From Lunularia cruciata (taxonomy: Eukaryota; Streptophyta; Marchantiopsida; Lunulariales; Lunulariaceae): a stretch of 64,000 nucleotides of DNA. The stretch spans positions 34,722,501 through 34,786,500 of the forward strand of contig OX419761.1 of assembly GCA_948567375.1 (NCBI GenBank), read 5' to 3'. This document shows, piece by piece, positions 50,641 through 63,998 of the stretch (position 1 is the stretch's first letter; each line of letters opens with the position of its first letter). The translations under genes and the position numbers were made by a program. The notes beneath the pieces are model-generated. The model was not told the origin of the DNA. It saw only the letters and a program-made list of their open reading frames with translations, and searched no databases.

Positions 50641-51390
50641 TGGAAGTACTAGCTATAGATGTTGATTTATAATTAGGTTATTATATTAAACAAATTAAAA
50701 CATTCTAAAGTTTCTTAGAAAGTGTTTGAAGATCAGACAGTCGGTCTTATAAAGAGTTCTTATGAGTTTGTCTACTTTTCCCTTTCCTTTTATAAGATCT
50801 AGAATCTAACATATAAAATAAATAAACTTATTTATGATACTAATTATATTTCTTTTATAGATAACAGTGATTATGGTAAATCTATCACAAGTTCTGCAAT
50901 ATAACATGATATGATATAAAGACTATTAAAGTACATCAATAATTCCTACATAAATGAAGTTTTTTTAAGACAAGTAAAAGTTATACCCTATCATAGATAA
51001 AAGAAAAGAAATAAAATATTTACAGTGTATTATTTAAATGGATAAATTATACTGTCTATTAATTTTTTTCTAATAGATCATAAATTATCAGAAATAATTT
51101 TTTAATTCATTTCCTATTGTCTTAAAAATCTTAAATATTATTTGATGTATCTGCTTGTAAATTTGATAAGTAGACAATAAATATAGTTTAGAATAACACA
51201 ACTTTGATTTAGTACAAGTAGAAAAATGAAAGGTATTAAGATATTATTCTAAATTTACAATTATGTTTAGCTTAATGTTTAAAGTATTACTGAATTTCTA
51301 GAAAATCTAAAATTTTTAAATCTTTGAATAAAAATATAGCCAAATCCTATTAAGCAAATTACATTAGAACTATTTATGAATTTTATTCCA

Positions 51391-51500
<110 letters not shown>

Positions 51501-52233
51501 AGTGAGTAGAATATTACCAATTTCATCAAAACCACCATGCCTGAATAGAGTACCTATGCCCGGCTATATAAGTCAAGTACAGAGGGCCTCCTCACAAGAC
51601 CATCTACGTTATATTATAATCTTAATTTGCAAAAGTTGTTAGTCTATTTATAACTATATCAAGTTCCCTCTACATGTATATGTAAATAGAGAAAGAAATA
51701 AAAGGGACAGTAATTTGAGTTGTATATCTTTTACTATCAATGAGATGTCAGAACTATATATGTCTATTTCCTGGGATGATAAACGTCATATTCAGTTGGC
51801 ATCTTTAGTGACATGCCTGACTTATACAATCGAGAAGCATCTACTGATAGGAGATTCAAATGATGACCCACTGACTACTTCTGATTGCCTTTATATACCG
51901 GGTTAATATAAAATATAAAGCAAAACTAAATCATCTAAACCAGTGCTAATGTAGAACTTGGAAATTTTAACAAGACTCAAACAAAACCAGAGAAACTGAA
52001 ACGTTATAATTACCAATATAATTGATATTATCTTTAATTGAGCTGTATTAGAAAAAAAATCCAAGGATATTTGGTTAGTTTATTTCATAGTTTGAGGAGT
52101 TTAGTCAACCTTCTGGAAATAAAATTTCTTATTCTCCCTCGCCGTCTTCACACACCACCTTATGGTACTTTTTTAATTAAATATCTAGAATTTAAAAGCT
52201 GACCTTCATACAATATTTCCAAGAAGATCTGCA

Positions 52234-52318
52234 GATCACTCAGAGAGTATATGCAAAAATTAAACCTTACCAATAATAAGTAATAAGATCACAAAGAGAG
52301 TTTATGCAAAAATTAAAC
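52234..52318. repeat. Direct duplication of a 32-bp motif, 53-bp spacing
   Basis: GATCAC-CAGAGAGTATATG-type motif ending GCAAAAATTAAAC occurs at 52234-52265 and 52287-52318 with three changes, near the right edge of the AT-rich block. Confidence 0.8.
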
Positions 52319-52699
52319 AATACTAATACGAAAGCCACGCAACTCGAAGTACAGTTAGTTATTGGACATAGGCGGTACCATCGGTTCCAAGTCATTTACA
52401 AGAGAAGACGGTCTCTCTTGAACGTCATAATACTGTCTTAAGACAAAAAGAGCCCGATTAGTGGGAGAAAGCATACTTGTTCTACGTTATGGCCTTAACG
52501 CCACTTAGCGCAAGCCAATAACTTTTGATACAGTGACATTGTCACTGTCTGAGTTTACCCGGCCCGCAACATCTGGAGTTCGCGTTAGGGTAGTGAAAAA
52601 TGCGTAATTAAACGGCGAAGGTCGCTCTTACCAATTTGTTTCGTCTTTGCTTACTCTAGATAAGGAATTTAGCGAACAAGGGATCGGGGTGGCCTATTT

Positions 52700-55600
52700 G
52701 GAGCAGAATGAGGAAACTTTAGAATTCCGTAGTAGCGGTGGTGGGTCCGGGCTGCCACGCCGCTAAAGTCTTGGGTCCTTCGTGCTCTTTTTCAACTGCA
52801 GGCAGGCAGCTTCACTTTCTCTCTCTCTCTCTCGATCTCTCCCTGCCTTGCCTGCGAGCCGCCTCCTCCCATCCTCTCTTCTTCATCTCTCTCTCTGCTT
52901 GCGAGGGTTGGACGTCCGTTTTGCTCCTTTGCTGTCTTCGCCATCCCCTCGGCTCGCGCGTGGAGGGGGCCCAGGCCCGGACGGGAGTGTAGTCTTTCTC
53001 TCTCTCTCTCTCTCTTCTGCTGCACTTGGCATATTGAGTCGGGGGCCTGTCTCGAGTCTCGCTCTTCTTCGCCCTACCCCGCTCTGGTCTGGTACCGCTC
53101 GGGGTGCATCGCTGCTTTTTGCCCCGATTACAATCATCGCTGGTCCATGAGAGCTCGAGACCGGCAGTTTACGAGGTAGGTTGTCCCCCGTAGCTCCTCG
53201 ATTCGTTTGCTTTTCGGGTCTACCATCCGTGGTTGTACATGTAGAGTGTTGAACTCCGGCTGTCGGCTGCGGACATGGTTGTTGGTTGCAAGTCCGACCT
53301 GTCTCTTGCACTTGTTGATTGTTTGATGGATTTTTGTGACTGGAGGGAATGGGGGGAGCGGCCACTGTGACGAGAGCGCGGTGTAGAGAGAGTCGGTTAT
53401 ATCGCATGTTTGTTCACAGCTGGGATGCAGCTGCTATGGACGTGCGGTCTGGGACGGGACTTGTTCGTTCGCGTGGTTTGTGCCGGGCTCGGGCAGGTCT
53501 CTTGGTTACGTTACGTCGTGTTTTGGATTTGAGAAGATTTGCTGCTTGAGCAATCTGCTTCGGCGTTTGCCGGCCATTTCTTGTTGCCTCTATCATGAAC
53601 TGTATTTCTAGAAGTCTGCTGCGTATCCTCATGGACACATTCTCCTCTGCCTTCCATGCCTTTTCGTGGACACGTACACGTACAAATCTATGCATCCCAG
53701 CTTATTAACGCAAATGCTCAAAAGTCTATTTACTCCAGCTATAGTGCAATCCTTGGAGCCATGCTTTAAATAGTCACGTGTACAATCACATTGTCCATGG
53801 CTCCACCTTGCATCCTTGGCCCAGGGAGAACTTCGATAGTTAAATTTTCTACGGTTTTTCTGCAGTGGTCACATACGACCGCAGTCCTGTTTCTTCTTAT
53901 CGGGCATCGGCCTGGTTTCGGTTCGTTCGCCTGGACACGTGGGATTAGACTTGTACCTTAATCAATGGGAGGTATTTCCCAGGTTCAGCGGGGGATTTTG
54001 CAAATTGACTCGTCTGATGTAAAAAGATGGTTAGTAGGTATGTCTATTTCTCAGCCTGACCTTCGTCTAAGACGATACACGTTTGTGGGAGGGGTTCAAC
54101 TAACTTGATTCCACAGTTGTCTCCACCGATTGTTCAGTCAATGTTCCGCAAGATATCATGGTTTTATCAAAATTACAAATGCCAACTGAATTACAAAATG
54201 CCGGGTGAATCGCTTGTAGTTCCTAGTTAGTATCGGTCGAGCGACGACGTGCTAGCGCCGGAATCATCATTCGTCATCTTGCTGGCATCTTGTGGCAGAA
54301 GAACTCATCGGATCGACTGACGGAGCAATGTTCCATACAAACCTATTTGCAGTCTATTCCACAAACCCTCGTCTGCTTTTGTCTCCCGACATATCAAATT
54401 TACCACAAGACAGTTATGTCGGTGGAGTATCTTCTGGGATGTCCACGAAGTACAATACATCTGACAGACTCCGGACTTAGAAGGACTCGTCAAGGTTTTA
54501 ACAACCCTGATCCAGTTCAGGTCTATGCATTCAAATTTCAGACGAGGTTGTGGTGGCTAGGTTGTATTCACTTTAGAGTTTGTGTAAGTCCGTGGCACTC
54601 CAGCTTTTAGAGAACTAAGGTAAGTTGAGGTTTAGAGGGTTAGTTATCGTCCGATTCAGGAATCACTGGTATTCGAAGTAAGCTTCAAGAGAATGTGAAG
54701 CGTGAGCATGGAGGTGTTCGAAGTTTACATATTTACTCACATATCATGAACCAGGTTCTGGATGCTGTACGTAAGTTACTTGGCTACTGAGCTGGAATAC
54801 AGCTCACACAGGGACACATCACATGGCCACAAGTAGTTAGTCAGCATAGGGTCACGATGGGAGATCATAAACACCCAACCGGGGCTTTGCCTCCATGGCT
54901 GCAGAAAAACAGAGGATTCAAAGGCAAGATAAATTATAGGGTTTGAAGCCAGGCATGTGCGGCATTAGAATGGAGGATTCGAGTCTCGACTTTTCTCGTT
55001 GTAGTTAGCGGTATACGACGGACAATTTTATCTTGGACTGGGCCCTTTCATTGGGGCATTCAATTCCAAGGATTTGCAGATGTGGTCTTACAGCAAGGGT
55101 CACGTTCGTGTTCTGTTCAACTTAATGTGCCGCTGGAATTCTAAGTAGTCTGGGGAGGGATCTAGATTTGCTATTTGTTTCAAGGAGGAATGAGCAATGG
55201 ACGTGTGAACAGTCTCCCATGAAATTGAGAGAGTGTTCGTGACGATTGAAGGACAGCAGGGCACTTTCGTCTAGTAAAGCTGACTACTTGGTGTCTAGTG
55301 AAGCTGACTACTCGGTGTCGAGGTAACCATTGAGGTTTGAGGCGATTGTGGGGAACTTCGTTATTTAACGAGTTTCAGATTCTGTATGTAAGGAATGGAA
55401 ATGCACACAGAGTGGGCGAGGCTTGAAATTGTATGGAATCTCGAGCTGGACGGTCAGTGCAGTGGACAGGTTCTTACACGGGCACATACTGGAGTCCAGT
55501 ATGAAGGAAAACTCAGAATGAAGAATGCTCTTTCTCATCAGATACGAGGGGCAAGACCGGACGACGTCTGCCGAATTTTTAGTATCCCGACCAACAAGAT

Positions 55601-57786
55601 GGAGCATCAAACTGCTTTGCTATAGAGCGTACTGGTTAGTACTAGCGAGGAATCTTCCCCAATATGATAATGGCCGAGAATATGAACTGGAAGCGTTCCG
55701 GAATCTGATCTAGTCAATCCAAGGCTGAATACCTCGATAACGTACTTGGCAGGGGGGAGATTGGCCACTCGTAGAAAATTTCAGGTGATAGTGGCCAAGG
55801 TTATACCGCACAAGTAGTACCCAGCTCTAGACGTTGTCTTCTTCTGTAGGTGGAGAACATGTTTTCAGCTGTGGACATCCTATGTTGGTGGAGTAGATCA
55901 TGTGCTTACTCCATGTGAGCTTAACAGGGGCCATACATTTTAGGTGCACTACTCCTGGACAGTTCTTTATGACAGATAGTTGGGTCGATCAAAGTCGTAA
56001 CGAAGGTACTATCAGAACCCTGGTTTAACTTTCCTCATCGGTAGAACGGGAGTACAGAGTGGATCTTTACCCCACAGATTATTATCCAAAATACATCAAG
56101 CTCATTCATAACTGGGAAACTTCCCTACAGGCTGTTTGCTGTCCAGAAAGAATCAAGGAGTTACCATTATAACTCGGACACATCATATCTAAAAATCGTA
56201 GTCGAGGCGAAATGATTCGTCAATACAGATATCTGATGCTGTTCTACTTACAAACGGGAAACGACCTCTAAATTCGATTGCTCAGAAATTCCTCCTCTGA
56301 TTCGAGAGCTTCATTCAATCTCGTTATTCTTCGTGTCTTGCACATAGCCATGTCCAGGAGGCACCCATCCTGTCATCGTTACAAAAAAGCTTGGTCGGCT
56401 TGAAAGTGTCATTCACTGTAGGAAGACTGCTCCACGTACATTCTTGTAGATATCTCCTTGTATCTCAAGATATTTCTTGTACGAATTGTTACTGTAAGAT
56501 ATCAGGGTCAGTCCGCCCAGGCGTGGGTATGGAACTGGGTTGTTCACAAGGGGTTCTGTATACCATTATTCAAGGTTCTTATACATACACCTGTCTGTTT
56601 ATTCGTTCTTAAATCTCTCCTGCTATCGGACTAGTATGGAAATCTCTGTACACCTCCATTCGTATACTACCCGAATGGAAGGCTTTCTCGATAGTACTGT
56701 TCTTGGTGCTCTTACGAGTAACCTTGAAGCGAAACCAGGAGATAAACTCCACTTTTGAAGCTTATTTTCCTGGTAAGAGTAGAAGCAGGTACTGAAGAGC
56801 TCTCAACCAGGACCGCCGGTCCTTCAGGTGCAAGGATCACTTTGCTGAATGCATCCGGTACTCGGTAGAATGAGGTGTGAACTAAGTCAACCATTACTCT
56901 GCACACAATAAGGGTGCGTGAGATACCGTTCTAGCACCATTGCTATCACATAGTTGTGAGGTTGGAGGAATGAGTCCATCAAAGAAATTCTTGTTAACAA
57001 CCCTAAACATCCTGACTATAGAGTGCTGCAGAAAATCCTTGTGAAGAAGGCCATAAGCAGAAAAAGATTTCGGAACGTCCTTGGGCTATGCGTGTAGGTT
57101 GGACCTGGGTGGGGAGGAGGGGGGAACAAACATTTGCAGAGGTTGGACAATGTTTAGCTAAAAGATCGAACCTCGGCCTGCTGCATGAATCCCTATGTCC
57201 CCAATGGAATTGAAACTTTTGGGATGTCTTGGACGCTCGCCGAGCTGGTTCTATTGTGTTGTTCTATATCCGCCAGTCCTCTTCTATACTAATATCTACG
57301 CTGTCTTGCTCTTACATTTAGATTAACTTACCTACCACGTCCGAAGCTATCAAATATATCCTGTTTTGAAGTAGCCACGAGTGGTGTTGCATAGTGCCAC
57401 TGCCCCAGTAATTTGGAAAGTACATTGTCGTCTGGCAACCTTATTTCAAATTGTTCCCGATTCTGCAGGTCTACATATGAAGGCTTTAACATGCTATCCT
57501 GTTCTCACTTATCGGGATAGCTATTCCATCGCTATGATAACGCTATGGTGACTGTCACTTAGGCAGTGAATCCCGGGATAATGCATAAGTCTTTAAGGAG
57601 TAGACTCCGCTGGAAACTACGGGACACTGGTGTCTTACATCCTTAAAGACGATCACATTGTGGAAAGAGCCTCAAGATAAGGTTGACGGGCTCCATTTTC
57701 AGGATAGAATGACGTTCAAGTTGGGACAAGGCACAGCTCACGTCAAGTCTCGAGATCCAGTGGTTTAGCGAGATACAGGCACTAAT
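52700..57786 (+). promoter_or_regulatory. CT-rich leader region and long upstream interval of the multi-domain gene
   Basis: CT microsatellites at about 52817-52835 and 52996-53013 lie in a pyrimidine-rich, more GC-rich stretch. Plant 5' leaders and core promoters are often CT-rich on the sense strand, so a plus-strand start of transcription near 52.7-53.2 kb is inferred. The 4.5 kb that follows would then be untranslated exons and introns. Short open frames at 54290-54480 and 55395-55625 could be extra exons, but I could not chain them by phase. A 24-bp tandem duplication lies at 55269-55316. Confidence 0.3.
55269..55316. repeat. 24-bp tandem duplication
   Basis: GTCTAGTAAAGCTGACTACT at 55269 is repeated with two changes at 55293. 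Confidence 0.85.
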
Positions 57787-58850
57787 ATGGCGGAAACTAT
57801 CACCCAGGCTACTTCATCCCAAAAAGGCCGGGATTATGGTCCTGGTGACTTTGTCGAAGTTACTGGCGGACTTGATCTGTTCCGGCATGCCTGGGTTGCA
57901 GCACAGGTGTGCCTTCTTGTACATACTTTGATGTCATAGTGTTATAGTTGCCATCATAGTAGGTACAAGTGAGCGAAGCATATGATCGATGGCTGTAGTT
58001 CCCTCTCTCAATTGTTCTGTTGAAAGTGCAGATCATCAAAATTGAGGAAATGCAGGGATTTTTCCGATACTTCATTTCTTATGATAATGTCAAAGACGCA
58101 CGTAAGTAACTTTACGGTTTTGTACTTTTACAGCGAGTAACAGCATGCACATTAGTACAGGTTCTGTGTGTCATACTCAGGAAACCTTTGTCCCAATTAT
58201 CAGTGGTTGCCCAAGCCTTATTTAGATAAAGATATGAACAGCCTGTATGACTTGTTTTCATTTCAATATCTAGGAACAATTCAGTCAAGTTGTACCGAGT
58301 TCACGAAACTTATGAGCATGTCTAACATTCTGTTGTATTCATACTTTTGCTTCTGAAGCTGAACACTGGTTAGCCTGTAAAGAACCTGGATCAAGCATTC
58401 CAGAAGATTGCGCATATCCTCATGGTGGCGTTATTCGCCCGAGACCACCAAAACAGCTTGAACTGGCTTCACATGACGGGGATTCGAGTTTAGTGCCATT
58501 CAAGGAGGTGGGTGTGGGTGATACAGTGGATGCTTCGATCGATAATGCTTGGTGGCCTGGGAGAATTGTCAAGATCATGGAGAAGCGGTCTCTGGTAGGT
58601 CGAGATTGTACTTTAACTTTTACCGACTTGATACGTCGTAGGACTTTTTCAGCACAAAACCTCAATATGTCCATTTGTGCTTTTTATGTGACTGCTTACA
58701 GTTGGTGAGCAAGAAAGTGCCTCTAAGTGTTCATTCTCACAGGTTGCTCTAAATGATGGCTCGGAGGTGACTTTAAACATGCCAAAATTGAGGAGACATG
58801 TAGACTGGACTGGAGAAGACTGGTCGTTACCTGGGCAGGAAATAACCTTT
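57787..58850 (+). other. Agenet/Tudor-like module of the multi-domain gene (four exons)
   Basis: Residues 17-25 read YGPGDFVEV and are followed by W36, the usual opening of an Agenet repeat (a hydrophobic strand, then a Trp-containing strand). A second half has VGVGDTVDA, then W128-W129-P130-G131-R and, across an intron, a Leu-Asn-Asp-Gly strand ending LRRHVDW (residues 158-164). That last motif is the typical LR-x-x-x-DW end of Agenet domains. The exons join in phases 0, 1, 0 and 0. Plant Agenet proteins are known as histone-mark or chromatin-binding factors; the ligand here cannot be inferred. The two halves look like a tandem Agenet pair. Confidence 0.75.
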
Positions 58851-61800
58851 GTACGTGCATTCTTCATGTTTTCAAATTCCTTTCGCCTTTCATTGCTATC
58901 TTTTGTGACTTTTGTGGCCCGTATAAGCCATTAATACCCTCCATAGTCATCTATTTCTTCCGGTATAATAAGTCTACTCGAATCTTGATGTCGTTCCGCA
59001 GGAATCTCAGCTCCGTCTGAAGATTCTCTTAGGAGTTAACAGGTCGCATTCACGGATATGCAACAGCTAGTATAATTATTTAAATCAACGGGTACATTGT
59101 CGTTTGCAGACCCTTATCGTCGAAGAAGACTTAAAGGTTACGTTCCGTCCTTATGTTGGTGAGGGATTGCTGAGTCCGAACAGACACATGGTTACCCGTC
59201 TGACTAAACACATGACAACAAAGGTGCCTTCATTTGCAAGGGCTCTTGTGAAACGATGTCTAGGTCCGGCTGGCAAGTTGGTGAGTCACCAAAGCACCAA
59301 AGTCATTTCACTCACGTATAAGCATTGCAGAAGCTCAAATGAATTCTTGTTTGGACTAATATTTAATTTTTAAGTTTCTGTTCTGCAATGCAGAAATTTT
59401 ACCAATTAGTTGCCCTATAAACACGCATCCTCTATTTGAAGCAGACGTATTAGTCTTGCCTGACTATTTTGTTCTATTTAAATTCTTTCGTATCAAATTA
59501 ATGTACCATATGTTCGGTATTTAAGATTCAACGTCACTAAGAGCATATTAGTGCCTATGTTGACGTGTGATTGCACGATGTTTATGCTTCAGTCCTTTCC
59601 AGTAATGTTCATGAAACAATTTATCAAAGGACGGGAGGGAGTCGCAACTTTGGAGGATGTCAAAGGTGAGACATGGGAGGTTGAGTGGGCTGCATGGGAG
59701 CAGTCTGGGAGAAGGCTGGCACTCACTCGTGGGTGGCCGGAATTTGCTGAAGCACATGGAGCGGAAATTGGTGATGTCCTGCTCATTGAAATTCTCTCAC
59801 GGGACTATTTTAAGGTTCGGTTTATCACCTCAAAGCTTCGGCGGGCGATCAGGTCGCGTTCACGTTCGAAGCAGGTTGATTCCGAAACATGTTGCCACTT
59901 GCACTCGCATTGTGCCTCTATTCGTCAGATGAGTTGTATGCCTTACCGATGTTGTAGTGTAGTAGGTCGTGTAGAGTTTGGAAGTCTGGAACTGCATTTC
60001 TCTAGTCTTACCCTCGATCTCTTTGTCAAATTTTTTGTGTAAATGTACTCAATTTCGTTTTTCTAAACCTTAGACTTGTGTTTACTGGTTGTTTCACAGA
60101 CCAATCGTGGCAGCAAGGTTCAAACTGCCAAAGATGACAGCGAGGGTGACGGCAAGGTAACGAAACAGACTGGGGAAACATCTGTAAGTAAGAAGTATTC
60201 CGGTGGGAACCAGGCCGCACATAACTTTGATGGTGCTGCAGAGAAGTCCCTCAGCCAGAGTACAGAAACCGTAAGCACTACACCGGAGGAGTCTTCTGCT
60301 TCTGAGAAGACGGTGTATGACCAGGGCAAATCAGGGAAGGAAGATGATTTTGAGGAGTGGGACTTACAGAGATTAACTGGAGCTCCTTCCTGGAGATCCT
60401 GTTCACAGGGCCATGGATCTGCCTCGGAGATCAATTCGCTGTCCCCTGTATCACGAGCAAGAACAAATGTGAGAAAGCATAGTATACGTGGAGGGCAGTG
60501 TCCAGTTCCTAGAGCTTCATTAGGGAATGGTGGACATCAATCTATCATCACACCTGCGAGGCCCCATAAATCTGTGTCATCTTTTTCGGCGAGAGGATCT
60601 ATCTCCGCTAGATCGAGGTTTCATCAAGGGGCTCTTAGGACACATGCTTCCACAAGTCTGTACTGCCAGTCAACGAAGACCAAATGCTCTCAGTATTGCG
60701 TCCAAGGTCACCAGTTTTGCGTTTGGCATATTCTGGAGGATCCTCTTGCCCCTTACAAGCAGTGTGATTATGTCGAATCTTCATCCCGAGAACGTTGTCG
60801 TTTCCCTGTGAACCTCCAAACCGATGACAACAGGTCAAACCCGTGCCCACCAATCAAATTCAGTAAGAAGACGTAGTACTTCTTGGATTTAGTCTAGTAT
60901 AAGGCTCTCCATGAATGCCATATGCTGCTCATGAAAATATCGGTCTTCGCTTCTGCTTTGCATCCATTTAGATCATGTTTTTTTGTCAACGCCTACTTCC
61001 TTAGACTTGCATGTATTTACTTGCTAAGATCAGCATGTCTTCAGTTTGCACCGGTTTGGTTCTAAGTGGGTGTGGATCACTCGTTCTGTTCCCATTACAC
61101 ATAACGTTCTCAAGTTCCTGATACTCTGGATTGCTCATTGCAGGTTTTGTCAAATGCATAACAGCAATCATGGTTTTGCTTTGAGTCCTCAAACACTAAA
61201 GAAGCAGCAAGGTGTGGATCGTCCTTCAATAGGGGAATTCACACGTCTTGTACTGGCCGCTACTGTAGCCAATGATGTGGAAGTGAGTGAACCTCCGAAG
61301 ATTTTTGTTGCCGAGGACACTAACAGCCTCAGTCAAGTAAGGAGGATCTTTAACGATTCAAAGCAAGGATTCGTTGAGAACGGAAAGAAATCGTCAAGTG
61401 CTGGACTTGGGGGATCCAATAAAATTGTCAAGACAAATGGGCTTGGACCTGTTGTTTCCTCCGGAGACAAGTGCCGCCTTGTGGACGATCCATTGCTATG
61501 TAGAGCTGCAAGCATAGGTGGAACTGGCAGTGAAGGTGGCACACACTCAGTATGTCAGACCAGGAAAGAGGACTTCTGTGGTAGCCTGATCTCAGCTAAA
61601 AGGCTCAAGTCGGATCATGCAGGGTTGTCAGACAAGAGCGGCCTTACATCACAGAGGATGGTCACGAATGTGGAACAAACCCCTCCCGTCTCCAAGGGAA
61701 AAATAACGCCAGTTATGGCTGGCACATCTGATGGATCAGTTTCTATGGCTGGAGGAGGCAATTTAAGTAGCAAATCTGCTGGAGATTGTGCTCTTCCCGT

Positions 61801-63967
61801 GGCCAAAAGGTCAATTGTGGGTATTGAGAAAGTTTGCAGAAGTAATCCCCTGTTTGCTCAAAGTAGTGCTGTGAAGCGAAAGTCCCCTCTGAATAATATC
61901 CTGAGTCCAGTTGACGTAGGACATCTGGATTTCTCTAGGATGGGGCTGATCTGTGCTCTTCCTAGGCTTTCATTTTCTCCAGGAGGTAATAGTGCAAAAG
62001 AGACAGTTGTGAAAAGTTCTCTGTGGTTCACTAGAACTGTTGATCTCGGGGAGATGGACGCATCAAGAACGGGACTTAAGTGTTCACTTGGTGAAGTAAA
62101 GGCAGCCTCCAGAGTGACAATGCCCAAGAGAAAGCAGAAAGAAGACCTAGCCGGACTTGATGCGGGTGATAAATTACCAGGAAAGAGGAGATTCTTCTCT
62201 CAGTACGTCGGTGTCCGAAAGCGACCTTGGGGTGCATATGGAGCAGAGATTCGTACTCCTGAAGGTAGACGCTTGTGGTTAGGAACTTTCACAACAGAGG
62301 AGGCAGCTGCTCGAGCATATGATGATGCGGCCCGTAGGTACCGTGGGGAGGGTGCAATGACGAACTTCAACTCTATCGGATATCCCGTAGAGCTTGTGGA
62401 CGAGAACTCTGGGCCTAAGGAAGCTCCCAAGAAGCGGAGGTCTTCAAGCAGCAAACGTAAAGACGATGAGACGGCTTCTAGCCCAGTCGCTGAAGGCAAG
62501 AGGACTAAGGTTCAGAGAGCTGATGCGCTAAATGCCGGTTTTGGTATTCCAACGGAACATTTTGTCAACATAGAAGCTAGTGAATCAGGACGGTACGTTA
62601 ATTTCCAGATGGGACAAGGGTCTCACCTTCACAGCAATGAAGGTTGGATACTCGATCCATTGAACTTGGCAGCTCACGAAGAGAAAGAGAGGACCACTTC
62701 TGTTCAGAGTTTGGAGGGTTTCCCTTCTTTCGGGCGGAGCCATCTTCTTTTTGTTGCAGAAAACGTCGTAACCAGTAGGGGAGTTGCAGGAGATATTAGT
62801 AAGCTGAACCATACTGATGAAACAAAGAACAGAGCTGAAGAACAGATTGGAGCAGAGATGGAGCTAACAGAAGATCTTACGGACACAATGAAGGTTGGTG
62901 GATCACCCCTGAGAGATGATCAGGTGGCCAACGATCATGACATGCAGCTAGAATCTGTACAAGCTGGGTCAAGCGAAGGGAACTCTTCCCAACATGGGAG
63001 TCGTCAGAGGAAGAAGTTCAAGAGAATCTCGTCAGCAGCGGGACACGATTTGGACAGCTCGTCTGACAACTCAACAGACAAGCAGAAAGATCGCGAAGAA
63101 CCGTCTGTCAAAGAGGACGATTCAACTTTATCGGGCGGAGAAGAAAGTCCTCAGAGCGGGTCATCGAGATTGGAGATGACGGTGGAAGGTGTGCAGGTGT
63201 GCACAAATATTTCTGAGCCTCCTGTTGGAAACTTTGCTAGTAGAGAATTGATATCACCGGAGAAAGATAGAAGGGAATTCAATTTCAGGGGTGTAAGAAG
63301 AGTGTCATCACCTAGATTTGAACCCATTGAGAAGGAGATTAACTTTACGGGTGTAAGAAAATCTGCATCAGGGAAATATGAAGCCAGTGTGTATGACAGG
63401 AATAAGAGAAAGAAGGTTTACGTGGGTATGTTCGATTCTGATATAGAAGCAGCTCGTGCTCGGGATCAAAAAGCAATTGATATGGGAGCAGCTTCTACTT
63501 TAAACTTCCCTGACATGAAGAAATTGCAGGCCAAGATGCAAGGAGATTCTCACGAGGAGATAACAAGGAAAGGGAAGGCTAAGGATATCGCACAGTGGTT
63601 TACCAAGCAGCGTCTGGGCCCAGGTAAGGGGTCAAAGGATAACAGTGCTTGCAAAAACAACGATAACTCTGTAGAGTCATCTCACACTCCTGAAAAGGAG
63701 TCAAGCATGTTGAAGAGCATTAAACCAGTCTCACTTCTAGTGGAGAAGAAGCTGCCGCCCCGTAGAGATGAAGGGGGAGAGCCAGAGAAAAGTAAGGGGT
63801 CTACTGAAGTAACGAAGTGTGTGACACCAGATCACTCACCACCACAAAAGATAAGCAAGGATGTGAAGTCTGCAACCAAAGCTGCAGGAAGCAAAAGTGT
63901 TGTACCGGAATCATCTATCTCAAGTGCGAAGTGTGCTCCCAAGAAGGTCTCCCCCACAGAGGGAGAA

Positions 63968-63998
<31 letters not shown>

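Noticed and set aside
60834-60876. End of the gene at TAG 60874 with a separate AP2 gene beyond
   Set aside because: The zinc module would lose its last Cys-x2-His, which appears in frame immediately after the acceptor at 61143; a single gene is the simpler reading.
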